Of a stretch of 60,059 bases of DNA, positions 9,607-17,640 are shown piece by piece. The first letter of the stretch is position 1. Every line of letters begins with the position of its first letter. A program made the translations under genes and the position numbers. The notes under the pieces are model-generated. The model saw only the letters and a list, made by a program, of their open reading frames with translations, searched no databases and had not been told where the DNA came from. The DNA is from an uncultured Alphaproteobacteria bacterium (GTDB taxonomy: Bacteria; Pseudomonadota; Alphaproteobacteria; Methylaequorales; Methylaequoraceae), in the NCBI GenBank assembly GCA_902536485.1, contig CACAXP010000004.1, forward strand, positions 1-60,059, in the 5' to 3' direction.

Positions 9607-10236
9607 ATGGCTGAAGATAATAATCAAGAAGAAGAAAAAAAGAGTCCAATAAAACTGATTTTAATGATTGTCGGAGGCATTGTGTTACTTGGTGCTGGAC
9701 TAGGCATAGGTATGTTTATAGGGGGAGATGATTCATCTGATCCTTCCACTGAAATTTCGCAAATTATTGAAAAAAAAGAAAACCCTGAAGTAACTGATGA
9801 AGAAAAAAAAGAGGGTGAAGAAGTAGCTGAAGAATGTGCAGAAGAAGAAAAGGATGCTGATGGAAATTGTCCTGTTGGTCCTAAAAAGATCCCAAAAATC
9901 ACTCCAGAACAGGAAATTTTTGCTACCACTTATTATGAGTTCCCTGGGAATTTTACTACAAATTTAAAAGATTCTAAAAAGTTTTTACAGCTATCACTAG
10001 GTGTTTCAACACAATATGATGAACAAGTAATGGCTAATGTTGACAGCCATCAACTTTCTTTGAGATCAGAAATTTTAACGATTATGTCAACTTTTTCTGC
10101 TGACGATATTGCAGGTAGAGAAGGAAAACAAAAATTAGCTGATGCTTTAAAAGAAGGAATTAATGAAGTTTTAGTCAAAGTTGAAGGGTTTGGTGGTGTT
10201 GAGAATGTACATTTTACATCATTTGTATTACAATAA
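9607..10236 (+). CDS. fliL: flagellar basal body-associated protein FliL
   Basis: 209 aa. One N-terminal transmembrane helix (about residues 15-38, LILMIVGGIVLLGAGLGIGM) precedes an acidic linker (residues about 45-100) with two cysteines (EECAEEEKDADGNC). The periplasmic stomatin-like domain contains TTYYEFPGNFTTNL and FLQLSLGVSTQY. FliL surrounds the stator and supports torque. A clear AGGAG ribosome site precedes the ATG. The acidic, Cys-containing linker is longer than in most homologues I know. Confidence 0.9.
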   Translation: MAEDNNQEEEKKSPIKLILMIVGGIVLLGAGLGIGMFIGGDDSSDPSTEISQIIEKKENPEVTDEEKKEGEEVAEECAEEEKDADGNCPVGPKKIPKITPEQEIFATTYYEFPGNFTTNLKDSKKFLQLSLGVSTQYDEQVMANVDSHQLSLRSEILTIMSTFSADDIAGREGKQKLADALKEGINEVLVKVEGFGGVENVHFTSFVLQ

Positions 10237-10259
10237 AATTATAATGATTGGATTTGACA

Positions 10260-11237
10260 ATGTCTGAACCATCAAGAAAATTATCAACTGAAGAAGTTAA
10301 TGCTTTAATGGATGGACTAAGATCGGGGGATCTAAGTACATCTACTTCATTAAAAGATTCTTCAGCTATTGAATATAAAACTTTTAATTTTGGCTCAGAT
10401 GACTTAACTCTTCTTGGAGACTACTATGCATTAAGGCTAATTAACGAAAGATTTGCAAGGACAGTTAGAAGTGTTTTTCTACCCCTACTTAGAGTTCAAC
10501 CAAGAATAAGTTCTTTCCCACCGGAAGTTAAAACTTTCGAAGAATATAGTTCTGGACTTGACGCTTTTATGAGTATGACTAATAACAGAATCGAAGAATT
10601 ACGAGGTTCAATGTTAACAGTTCTTCCACCAAATTTTGTAAGCCTATGTACCAGTAGTAGATACGGGGGTAAACTTGAAGTTCATGAAAACAGTAGAACT
10701 GAATTCACCTCAACTGAGGACAAGATTATTGAAGTAATTAACAAAGGAATAGGTCAAGTGTTAGAAACATGTTGGAAGGATTTAACACCAATAAAAATAC
10801 AGTTTCATAGCAGAGAACAAAACCCTCAGTTTGCTGCCTTTGTTGAGTCTTCAGATTTAGTTATTGTTTGTTCCTTTGTAATGCAACTTCCAAAAGTAGA
10901 TTCTTTGTCATTTGATATTGTTTATCCTCTTCAAACACTTAAACCGGTTTCATCTTTGTTAAGATCAAGGGTTCAAGCAGACGTTGTTGAGTCCAGTTTG
11001 TCGTGGAGAGATAAGCTAGAAAAAGCCATTCTTGAAATTCCACTCAAAGTAAGTAGTCATCTAGCAAGACCTATTGTATCTATGTCAAAACTACTTAGAA
11101 TGAAAAAAGGTGATGTTATGAATATTAATGTTGATGAACTAGTAGATTTTTTTGTAGATTCTCAAAATTATTTTAAAGGCGAAATGGGTGAGATTAAGGG
11201 AAATGCTTGTGTTAAATTAACAAAACGACTAAATTAA
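10260..11237 (+). CDS. fliM: flagellar motor switch protein FliM
   Basis: 325 aa from the ATG at 10260. A longer TTG-initiated frame from 10248 is less likely. The N-terminal LSTEEVNALMDGL matches the CheY-P-binding peptide of FliM. The middle CheC-like domain includes YYALRLINERFARTVRSVF, and the end is a SpoA domain. It forms the C-ring with FliG and FliN and sets rotation direction. fliN follows 10 bp downstream. Confidence 0.94.
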   Translation: MSEPSRKLSTEEVNALMDGLRSGDLSTSTSLKDSSAIEYKTFNFGSDDLTLLGDYYALRLINERFARTVRSVFLPLLRVQPRISSFPPEVKTFEEYSSGLDAFMSMTNNRIEELRGSMLTVLPPNFVSLCTSSRYGGKLEVHENSRTEFTSTEDKIIEVINKGIGQVLETCWKDLTPIKIQFHSREQNPQFAAFVESSDLVIVCSFVMQLPKVDSLSFDIVYPLQTLKPVSSLLRSRVQADVVESSLSWRDKLEKAILEIPLKVSSHLARPIVSMSKLLRMKKGDVMNINVDELVDFFVDSQNYFKGEMGEIKGNACVKLTKRLN

Positions 11238-11247
11238 GGAGTTAAAA

Positions 11248-11655
11248 ATGAATGCAGAAACTGTAAAGCAAGAAAATCAAGAAGATTTGGTTAAAAAAGA
11301 AGGCCAAGAAGAGGCTGTTGAAAAAAATACAACTGAAGCTGTTGAACAAGAAAAATCTGATGGTAAGCAAAAAGAAGCTGAACAAGGGTCAGCCGCTGTA
11401 AGTAATTTAAGAGTTTTAGAAAATATTGAGGTAAAACTTACGGTTGAGGTTGGGAATACTGAAATTAAAATAAAAGATTTACTTCGTTTAAACGAAGGTT
11501 CAGTTGTAGAACTGGAACGCTTAGCCGGCGAACCTTTGGATATATTAGCAAATGGGACTAAAATAGCTAAAGGTGAAGTTGTAATGGTGGGTGAAAAATT
11601 TGGCATAAGATTTACAGAAGTTGCTGATCCTGAAGAAATGGTTCAGAATCTATAG
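11248..11655 (+). CDS. fliN: flagellar motor switch protein FliN
   Basis: 135 aa. A disordered Glu/Lys-rich N-terminal stretch (about 55 residues) is followed by a canonical SpoA/FliN domain: VKLTVEVGNTEIKIKDLLRL, GSVVELERLAGEPLDILANG and GEVVMVGEKFGIRFTEV. It forms the lower C-ring and is the docking site for FliH. A strong GGAG ribosome site precedes the ATG. It ends the run that starts with fliK/fliL; a new promoter follows. Confidence 0.95.
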   Translation: MNAETVKQENQEDLVKKEGQEEAVEKNTTEAVEQEKSDGKQKEAEQGSAAVSNLRVLENIEVKLTVEVGNTEIKIKDLLRLNEGSVVELERLAGEPLDILANGTKIAKGEVVMVGEKFGIRFTEVADPEEMVQNL

Positions 11656-11734
11656 CGCCATAAAATTGACACTTGCTAACTAAATATTTTTTTTTATCAA
11701 TAAATTCAATAACTTAAATTTAATTAATTAATTT

Positions 11735-11750
11735 CGGCAATATTCTTGCA
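11735..11750 (+). promoter_or_regulatory. sigma-54 promoter before fliO
   Basis: CGGCAATATTCTTGCA has GG-N10-GC spacing. Taking C11749 as -12, transcription starts near 11761. The 15-nt leader contains AGAGAGG and runs to the ATG at 11776. It overlaps the TTG that would otherwise extend the fliO frame, which argues against that upstream start. Confidence 0.65.
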
Positions 11751-11775
11751 TTTAATATCTCAAAGAGAGGTAAAA

Positions 11776-12105
11776 ATGCAAGAATACACTGGACCCGGTT
11801 TATATAATTACTTATTAGTATTAGGTTTCCTTTTAGTAATGTTTATTGGCTTTTACTATTTAAAAAAAAATAAGCATATTATTTCAAAAAAAATTAATTC
11901 AAAAAAAAGAATGACGGTTTCCGAAGTAACGATTCTTGGGCAAGGTGATAGGGCTTTGATTCTCAACCTAGATGATAAAGATTATTTATTTATTTCTGGT
12001 AAAAACTCAGGCGCACTTCTCACTGAAGTAAAATCAAATAATAGTTTAAAAGCAAACAAACTAGAAAAAGTTTTTGAAAAAAGGTTATTGAATGAAAAAG
12101 TTTAG
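11776..12105 (+). CDS. fliO: flagellar export assembly protein FliO
   Basis: 109 aa. A single N-terminal transmembrane helix (LYNYLLVLGFLLVMFIGFYY) is followed by a small basic cytoplasmic domain containing TVSEVTILGQGDRALILNLD and DYLFISGKNSGALL, the FliO pattern. FliO is a chaperone for FliP ring assembly. ATG 11776 is chosen because AGAGAGG lies just upstream and the sigma-54 promoter overlaps the longer frame. The 3' end overlaps fliP by 14 bp. Confidence 0.88.
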   Translation: MQEYTGPGLYNYLLVLGFLLVMFIGFYYLKKNKHIISKKINSKKRMTVSEVTILGQGDRALILNLDDKDYLFISGKNSGALLTEVKSNNSLKANKLEKVFEKRLLNEKV

Positions 12106-12832
12106 CTTTTTGTTTATTTTTATTTTGCTTATTCCTATTTTTTCTTTTGCAGAACCAGGTGGGTTAGATGCTTTAACCATCACTGAACTTGCAAATGGTG
12201 ATAAAAAGTATTCTGTTTCTTTGAAAATTCTTGCTCTGATGACAGCCTTAACGGTTTTACCGTCATTAGTTTTAGGTATGACTGCTTTTACTCGAATAAT
12301 AATTGTGATGTCAATATTAAGACAAGCACTTGGAACTCAACAAACACCTCCTAATCAAATTTTAATTGCAATTTCTCTTTTTCTTACATTTTTTGTGATG
12401 GCTCCAACATTTAATAAAATTTATTCAGATGTTTCTGGCCCGTATCAATCAGGGGAAATTGATTTAACCCAAGCGATAGAAAGTGGTGGTGGTGAATTAA
12501 AAAAGTTTATGATCAAAAATACTAGGAAGAATGATTTAGTTATGTTTTCAGATATGGCAAAAGAAGGCGATTTCATAGATTCATCGGAGATACCCTTTTA
12601 TATAATTTTGCCTGCCTACATGACTAGTGAACTAAAAACGGCATTCCAGATTGGTTTTTTACTATTCTTACCTTTTCTTGTTATTGATATGGTGATTGCT
12701 TCAGTTTTAATGTCTCTTGGGATGATGATGCTGTCTCCAATGTTGATTGCTCTTCCTTTTAAACTCTTATTATTCGTTTTAGTAGATGGTTGGGCGATGA
12801 CAGTTGGATCTTTAGTAGGAACATTTTCATAG
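12092..12832 (+). CDS. fliP: flagellar export gate protein FliP
   Basis: 246 aa. A cleavable signal peptide (residues 1-20, ending SFAEP) is followed by four membrane segments. Family signatures are MTAFTRIIIVMSILRQALG, QTPPNQILIAISLFLTFFVM and the C-terminal FKLLLFVLVDGW. FliP5-FliQ4-FliR1 make the export channel in the inner membrane. The next genes are fliQ, fliR and flhB in standard order. Confidence 0.96.
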   Translation: MKKFSFLFIFILLIPIFSFAEPGGLDALTITELANGDKKYSVSLKILALMTALTVLPSLVLGMTAFTRIIIVMSILRQALGTQQTPPNQILIAISLFLTFFVMAPTFNKIYSDVSGPYQSGEIDLTQAIESGGGELKKFMIKNTRKNDLVMFSDMAKEGDFIDSSEIPFYIILPAYMTSELKTAFQIGFLLFLPFLVIDMVIASVLMSLGMMMLSPMLIALPFKLLLFVLVDGWAMTVGSLVGTFS

Positions 12833-12844
12833 AAAGTATTATTA

Positions 12845-13111
12845 ATGGGTTTTGATGAAAATATTGAAATGGTAAGATTGGCTTTTTACCAAGTTTTAAT
12901 TTCAAGTGGGCCGTTTCTAGGAGCAGCTCTTGCAATTGGATTAATAATTGGAATAATTCAAGCTGCAACGTCAATTCAAGAAATGACACTAAGTTTTGTC
13001 CCAAAAATTGTTCTTGTCATTTTAGCAATGGGAATGATGGCAAACTTTTTTTTAGTTAGTCTGACAGATTATTTCCAGTTTATATTTGAAACTATTTCAG
13101 GAATAAAATAA
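12845..13111 (+). CDS. fliQ: flagellar export gate protein FliQ
   Basis: 88 aa with two hydrophobic helices. Typical segments are GPFLGAALAIGLIIGIIQAA and TSIQEMTLSFVPKIV. It is the small FliQ component of the type III export channel, wrapping the FliP/FliR core. The stop overlaps the first base of fliR (TAATG), implying coupled translation. Confidence 0.95.
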   Translation: MGFDENIEMVRLAFYQVLISSGPFLGAALAIGLIIGIIQAATSIQEMTLSFVPKIVLVILAMGMMANFFLVSLTDYFQFIFETISGIK

Positions 13112-13929
13112 TGTTTATTCCCCTACCCTTTTATTCTCCAATGGAAGCTGTTCCCGGTTTGGAGATTAACACTCTCTTGGACTATTTATTTAAGTTTTTT
13201 TTATCATCTATTAGATTATCAGCTTTTTTAATATCAAGTCCTTTTTTAGGTTCAAGAAATATACCTCTTAACGTAAAAATAGTTTTTTCAATGGTAATTT
13301 CTTTTTTTTATTTTGGTTATATTTCTGACATCGAAATTAATATTAATGAAATTGAAAATTTATTTATAATTGTAATAATCGAAGCAATAATTGGAATTGC
13401 TCTTGGTCTTTCTCTTAGTATTTGGTTTAGTGCCGCTACACTCGCTGGGGAAAAGATGGCTTCCTCAACAGGTTTGGGTTTTTCGATGATGGTTGATCCG
13501 CAAACTGGCGGCCAAACTCCCGTTGTAAGTATGATTCTTGATTTATTCCTTATAACTGTTTTCTTATCTTTAAATGGACACTTAATTGCTATTGATTTCT
13601 TAATAAGAAGCTTTGATATATACGATATAAGTACTGATTTACCTCCTATAGCCTTGGTGAGCCTTGGAATTGAAGCAGCAGGTGCAATGTTTTACACGGG
13701 TGGCTTAATTATGTTACCTGTTGTTGGAGCACTCCTACTGACAAATATAGCGATTGGAGTAATAACAAGGTCATCGCCCCAATTGAATATGTTCTCTTTT
13801 GCATTTCCTGTTACATTACTCTTGGCCTTTTTTGTTCTTTACTTATCGTCAAGAACTATCGGAAATGCATTTGCAGATTTAACCAAAAATTCCCTCGAAT
13901 CAATTGATGTATTATTTTTAGGAAAATAG
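13111..13929 (+). CDS. fliR: flagellar export gate protein FliR
   Basis: 272 aa, about six to eight membrane segments. Recognisable FliR stretches are AATLAGEKMASSTGLGFSMM with VDPQTGG immediately after, and the C-terminal NIAIGVITRSSPQLNMFSF. FliR completes the FliPQR core and contacts FlhB. flhB starts on the next base after the stop. Confidence 0.95.
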   Translation: MFIPLPFYSPMEAVPGLEINTLLDYLFKFFLSSIRLSAFLISSPFLGSRNIPLNVKIVFSMVISFFYFGYISDIEININEIENLFIIVIIEAIIGIALGLSLSIWFSAATLAGEKMASSTGLGFSMMVDPQTGGQTPVVSMILDLFLITVFLSLNGHLIAIDFLIRSFDIYDISTDLPPIALVSLGIEAAGAMFYTGGLIMLPVVGALLLTNIAIGVITRSSPQLNMFSFAFPVTLLLAFFVLYLSSRTIGNAFADLTKNSLESIDVLFLGK

Positions 13930-15081
13930 ATGGCTGAAGATAAAGATGAAAGTCAGGAAAAGACCCAGGACCCCACCTCGAGGCGATTAGAAAAAGCAAG
14001 AGAGGATGGTAAAGTAGTTTCTTCAAAGGAAATGTTTGTTTTTACCATACTTTCAGTCGGCGTGATTTTAATGTACATTTTCCCTCCTCTAATTGAAGAT
14101 TTTTTAAAAATTTCAAGTTCATTTTTTAATTTTGGTCCTGAATTACTTCATGGCAGATCTCCTTTAGAATCCATAAAAGAAGCAATTTATTTTTTTCTCA
14201 AAGTAACAATAATTTTCTCTACTCCACTTTTTATAATTTGTGTTTTGACTCAGTTTTTAGTTGGTGGTGGTCTTAATTTCTCATTTAAAGCCATGCATTG
14301 GAAACTTGAAAAAATAAATCCAATTAAAGGGTTAAAAAGGATTTTTTCAATGAAAGGACTTGTTGAATTGGGTAAATCAATTCTAAAAGTTTTATTTTTA
14401 GGTGGTATTTCTTACTTTGTACTAATTCATTATTTACCAGAATTAGTTAATATTAGTGACTCAAATTTATTTTCGGCTGTAAACAGGTTAGTTTCACTAT
14501 TTCCCATTCTTATTATAGGGTTGCTCATTGCATTAGCATTAATAGCTGCGTTAGATTTTGCGTGGCAGAAATATGATTATATTAAATCTTTAAGAATGTC
14601 TCACCAAGACGTCAAAGATGAATATAAAGAAACAGATGGTCAACCTGAGGTCAAACAAAAAATTAGAAAATTACAAATGAATGCAGCTTCAAAAAGCAGA
14701 AAAGAAAGTGCTTCAGTTGACAATCTTAGTGAAGCTACTGCAATAATCACCAACCCAACTCATTTCGCTGTTGCTTTAAAATATGAAGTAGGTGATTCAA
14801 AAGCTCCAGTTGTAATTGCCAAAGGAAGAGGTAAAAATGCAGAGAAAATAATTGAGAAAGCTAAAAAATTAAATATCGGTAATATGCAGAGTCCTAAACT
14901 AGCAAGAGCGATATACTATACATGCGAAATAGGTGACGAAATTTTAAGTAAATTATATAATGCAGTAGCTATTGCATTAGCATATATATATAAATTGGAT
15001 AAAGGTGAAAAAATTGATAAACCAGAAATTGAAATACCAGATGATTTAATCTTTGACGAATTTGGAAATAAAAATGTTTAA
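13930..15081 (+). CDS. flhB: flagellar export switch protein FlhB
   Basis: 383 aa. N-terminal EKTQDPTSRRLEKAREDGKV is typical. Four membrane helices precede a cytoplasmic domain with the autocleavage site NPTH at residues 275-278. It changes substrate specificity from rod/hook to filament proteins when signalled by FliK. It ends the recognisable flagellar operon. The downstream small membrane-protein gene overlaps it by 8 bp and probably shares its transcript. Confidence 0.96.
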   Translation: MAEDKDESQEKTQDPTSRRLEKAREDGKVVSSKEMFVFTILSVGVILMYIFPPLIEDFLKISSSFFNFGPELLHGRSPLESIKEAIYFFLKVTIIFSTPLFIICVLTQFLVGGGLNFSFKAMHWKLEKINPIKGLKRIFSMKGLVELGKSILKVLFLGGISYFVLIHYLPELVNISDSNLFSAVNRLVSLFPILIIGLLIALALIAALDFAWQKYDYIKSLRMSHQDVKDEYKETDGQPEVKQKIRKLQMNAASKSRKESASVDNLSEATAIITNPTHFAVALKYEVGDSKAPVVIAKGRGKNAEKIIEKAKKLNIGNMQSPKLARAIYYTCEIGDEILSKLYNAVAIALAYIYKLDKGEKIDKPEIEIPDDLIFDEFGNKNV

Positions 15082-15283
15082 TAGAAATATATCAAAACTT
15101 ATTGTTACCTTTGCCTTTTTTTACAGTGCAGTAATTTGTCATTTAAAAGCAGTAGAATTTTATGAAAAAAAAGATTTATTTTTATCATACTTTTTATGGT
15201 TTTGTGCGTTAACTTCATTTTTGGGAGCTTTACGATTCCAAATTGCAAAATTAGTAGATAAGTTTAAGAGTTTAAAAAAATGA
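15074..15283 (+). CDS. small two-helix membrane protein, unknown
   Basis: 69 aa from the ATG at 15074. Two hydrophobic helices (about residues 8-25 and 35-55, LSYFLWFCALTSFLGALRF) are followed by a lysine-rich tail. I do not recognise the family. It overlaps flhB by 8 bp and the next gene by 4 bp (ATGA), so it is almost certainly co-translated with the export genes. A role in the flagellar membrane complex is possible but only inferred from position. Confidence 0.6.
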   Translation: MFNRNISKLIVTFAFFYSAVICHLKAVEFYEKKDLFLSYFLWFCALTSFLGALRFQIAKLVDKFKSLKK

Positions 15284-15483
15284 GCAATCCAATTTGTAAC
15301 GAATGCCAGCATTTTTACATTACCTATAAACCAAAATTCCCCTATGGTTGTAAGGCCTTTCAAGTTATTTCAAAAAAATTACCATATTTAGAAGTAAAGA
15401 ATATTTCTGGCATAAATTGTGCACTATTTTCAAAAAGAAATAAAAATGTTACTATTAAAGACAAAAAAGGAAGACTTGCATGA
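15280..15483 (+). CDS. small four-cysteine protein, unknown
   Basis: 67 aa with cysteines at 6, 9, 24 and 47 (NECQHFYITYKPKFPYGC, then SGINCALF). The CxxC plus two later cysteines suggests a structural zinc or Fe-S site; the protein is soluble and basic. Short proteins of this pattern occur beside flhB in other bacteria as far as I remember, but I know no function. It overlaps both neighbours by 4 bp, which indicates coupling within the flagellar transcript. Confidence 0.65.
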   Translation: MSNPICNECQHFYITYKPKFPYGCKAFQVISKKLPYLEVKNISGINCALFSKRNKNVTIKDKKGRLA

Positions 15484-16205
15484 ATCAACAAGTTAACGCA
15501 ATGCAAGAAAGCATAAAGATAGCTTTGGACGCAGCAGACGCTGCGACCGATGTTACATCTGAATATAAAAGAATAAAAAATGAATATCTTAAAGCGGAGC
15601 AAAAGGTGAAAGAAATACACAAATACACGACCATTGTTTTTTCAAGTTCAATTGCGACAGCTATAATCGCCATAATACTGACTGGACTTCTTTATTTTAA
15701 ATCTTTATCTGAATTAGAAGAAATGACTAGTACAAGTAAAGAAGCACTTGTAGTTTTTGCTGAAAATGTTGAAAATGTCAACAAAGCAGTGGACGATATG
15801 AACTCTAGTCTTTCTAAACATACGGACTTAGTTAATGCTAATGAACAAATACAAATTGCCTTGGATAATCTTTCTAATGCAATTAAGTCTAATGATAAAA
15901 ACCTTATGGTTAATTTATCAAAAGAAATTTCAAACCTTTCCAATGGACTTTCTAAATCGATCAAAGAAGAGTCAGGTAAACTCGGAAAATCAATAGCTGA
16001 AAATAATGTAGTTACCTCGGCCAGTTTTAACAAAGAATTTAAAAAATTAATGCAAGAAAGTAAAAAAAATCAAAATACCAAACTTTTAAAAGAACTATCA
16101 AATAGTACATCCTCTTTAAACGCTGCTCTTGAGGCAATCTCAAGCCAAAATAAAATGCTTGTAAAGGAAATAAGAGACCAGAAGGAAAGCATTACTTTCC
16201 CATAG
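15480..16205 (+). CDS. membrane-anchored coiled-coil protein, unknown
   Basis: 241 aa. A cytoplasmic N-terminal helix (about 1-50) and one transmembrane helix at about 53-75 (SSIATAIIAIILTGLLYF) precede a long helical region of Asn/Ser/Leu-rich heptads reminiscent of a chemoreceptor or tether stalk, but without a receptor signalling tip. The 15283/15280 and 15483/15480 overlaps tie it to the post-flhB genes. Function unknown; a structural or scaffold role near the motor is inference. Confidence 0.6.
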   Translation: MNQQVNAMQESIKIALDAADAATDVTSEYKRIKNEYLKAEQKVKEIHKYTTIVFSSSIATAIIAIILTGLLYFKSLSELEEMTSTSKEALVVFAENVENVNKAVDDMNSSLSKHTDLVNANEQIQIALDNLSNAIKSNDKNLMVNLSKEISNLSNGLSKSIKEESGKLGKSIAENNVVTSASFNKEFKKLMQESKKNQNTKLLKELSNSTSSLNAALEAISSQNKMLVKEIRDQKESITFP

Positions 16206-16211
16206 AAAAAA

Positions 16212-17009
16212 ATGGCAGAGGCTGAGCAAAAAAATTCCGAGTCTAGTTTTCTAATAAAAGTTGATAAAATTAGAAAAAAGTCATACGCAAATTCTATTTT
16301 TTTAAAACCAGATGATGTAATAGTTGCCTTAAATAATCAGTTCTATATTTATGGAGAAAAAAGATTCATTGAAGAACTGAAAGATCTGAAAAAATCAAAT
16401 AAACGTGCTATTCTTACGATCCTTAGAAACGATATTTTAATTGATATAATTGTAGAAAATAGTCTTGGTTGTGGTTTCATAACAACTGATAGCAATGAAA
16501 CAGAAAAAATAAAAAATCGATTTTCAGAAAAGAACAACTACGATATTGATGAACTCAACGAATACGTTGCCATGAGAGATGTTTACAGAAGATATGATGT
16601 ATACGAAAATAGCAATTCACTATCTGCTGGTCTGTTTCCTCCATTGTGGTTGGCATATTCACGAAAATGGTGGGTTTTATTGGCATTTTCAATATTATTT
16701 TTTATGTTATTTTCTGTGAACTTTTTTCTATTCCTGCTTGGTTGGATTCTAACATCAGTTTATTGTTATAAAGCTCAACTAAACCTTCTATTCAGTTTTT
16801 CAATGCTTGAGGGAAAAGCTTTTAGCCTAAAATTTGCTGCTAAATCTATAGACGAAGCGCACAATCTAATAAGAAATATCGACCCAAAGTCACGCTTTAT
16901 GTATTCGAAGCTAGCTGACCCAATAATAGATGAAGTTCCAAATGAAGATACTAAAAAAAATGAAGAAAATTCAAACATTATTGATGAAAAATCTGAAGCT
17001 TTAGTATAA
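16212..17009 (+). CDS. membrane protein with PDZ-like N-terminus, unknown
   Basis: 265 aa. Residues about 15-90 (NSIFLKPDDVIVALNNQFYI, then KKSNKRAILTILRND) resemble the ligand-binding half of a PDZ domain. A FPPLWLAYSRKWWVLLAF segment then leads into a pair of membrane helices at about 150-190, similar to DUF2628-type proteins. The tail is acidic and disordered. Both domain assignments are weak. It starts 6 bp after the coiled-coil gene and belongs to the same transcription unit. Confidence 0.55.
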   Translation: MAEAEQKNSESSFLIKVDKIRKKSYANSIFLKPDDVIVALNNQFYIYGEKRFIEELKDLKKSNKRAILTILRNDILIDIIVENSLGCGFITTDSNETEKIKNRFSEKNNYDIDELNEYVAMRDVYRRYDVYENSNSLSAGLFPPLWLAYSRKWWVLLAFSILFFMLFSVNFFLFLLGWILTSVYCYKAQLNLLFSFSMLEGKAFSLKFAAKSIDEAHNLIRNIDPKSRFMYSKLADPIIDEVPNEDTKKNEENSNIIDEKSEALV

Positions 17010-17040
17010 AGTATACAAGTTAATCTATAGTTTTAAGGAA

Positions 17041-17640
17041 ATGGCAGAGCAATATTCAGTTCAAGCAGAAAATTTAATGAAAACTGCTGTTGAAGAATAC
17101 ATTGATGTACTTAAAGACATCAAAGCTACTGATGCAAATCTAGCTGTTATTAGAAACATCAGAATAAGTGTAAGCGGAAAACCCAGAAGATTAGTTGATG
17201 TGGCCGATCTTAGAAAAACTGATGACCCTCACCTTCTTGAACTCTTGGTTTTCAATACCGAACATATTGAGTTAATAGTAGAAAAAATTGATGAAACAGG
17301 TTTTAGTAATGAAGTGGATGGTCAATTTATTAGAATAAACGTACCTGATCCTTCTTATAAACAATTAATGGAAGTTGTTGATGATTTAAACAGAAAAAAA
17401 AATTCAGCAATGGGAAGATTAACTAAAGCAAAATCAGAAGCTACAAGTAGGGCAAGAACTGCTGTTGAAAATGAATTTATTGCTCAAGGAGTTGCTAGTG
17501 CTGCTTCAAAAAAATGTGAGGAATACTATGAAAATTATGGTAGTCAGATAAATGATTTAACTATGGAAAAAATTGAATCAATTCTTGGTGCAGAATATTT
17601 TGAAAAATATAAGACTGAAGAACTAGATTTTAATATTTAG
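17041..17640 (+). CDS. ribosome recycling factor-like protein (divergent paralogue)
   Basis: 199 aa. From residue about 8 to 145 it follows the RRF fold pattern: a first helix, a small beta domain (SVSGKPRRLVDVADLRKTDD, LLELLVFNTEHIELIVEKID), then DGQFIRINVPDPSYKQLMEV and a long helix NRKKNSAMGRLTKAKSEATS. This parallels VFD...EKAI...IRVPLPPLTEERRKDL in E. coli RRF. The conserved RxxRR of the second long helix and the IRTGRA segment are absent. An extra C-terminal helical region of about 50 residues is added. It is probably not the housekeeping frr. It follows the flagellar operon and ends in a TTAG overlap with the convergent gene. Function unknown. Confidence 0.5.
   Translation: MAEQYSVQAENLMKTAVEEYIDVLKDIKATDANLAVIRNIRISVSGKPRRLVDVADLRKTDDPHLLELLVFNTEHIELIVEKIDETGFSNEVDGQFIRINVPDPSYKQLMEVVDDLNRKKNSAMGRLTKAKSEATSRARTAVENEFIAQGVASAASKKCEEYYENYGSQINDLTMEKIESILGAEYFEKYKTEELDFNI

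Noticed and set aside
11746..11775. Upstream TTG start extending fliO by 10 codons
   Set aside because: It overlaps the -24/-12 promoter, has no ribosome site, and the ATG at 11776 has AGAGAGG upstream.
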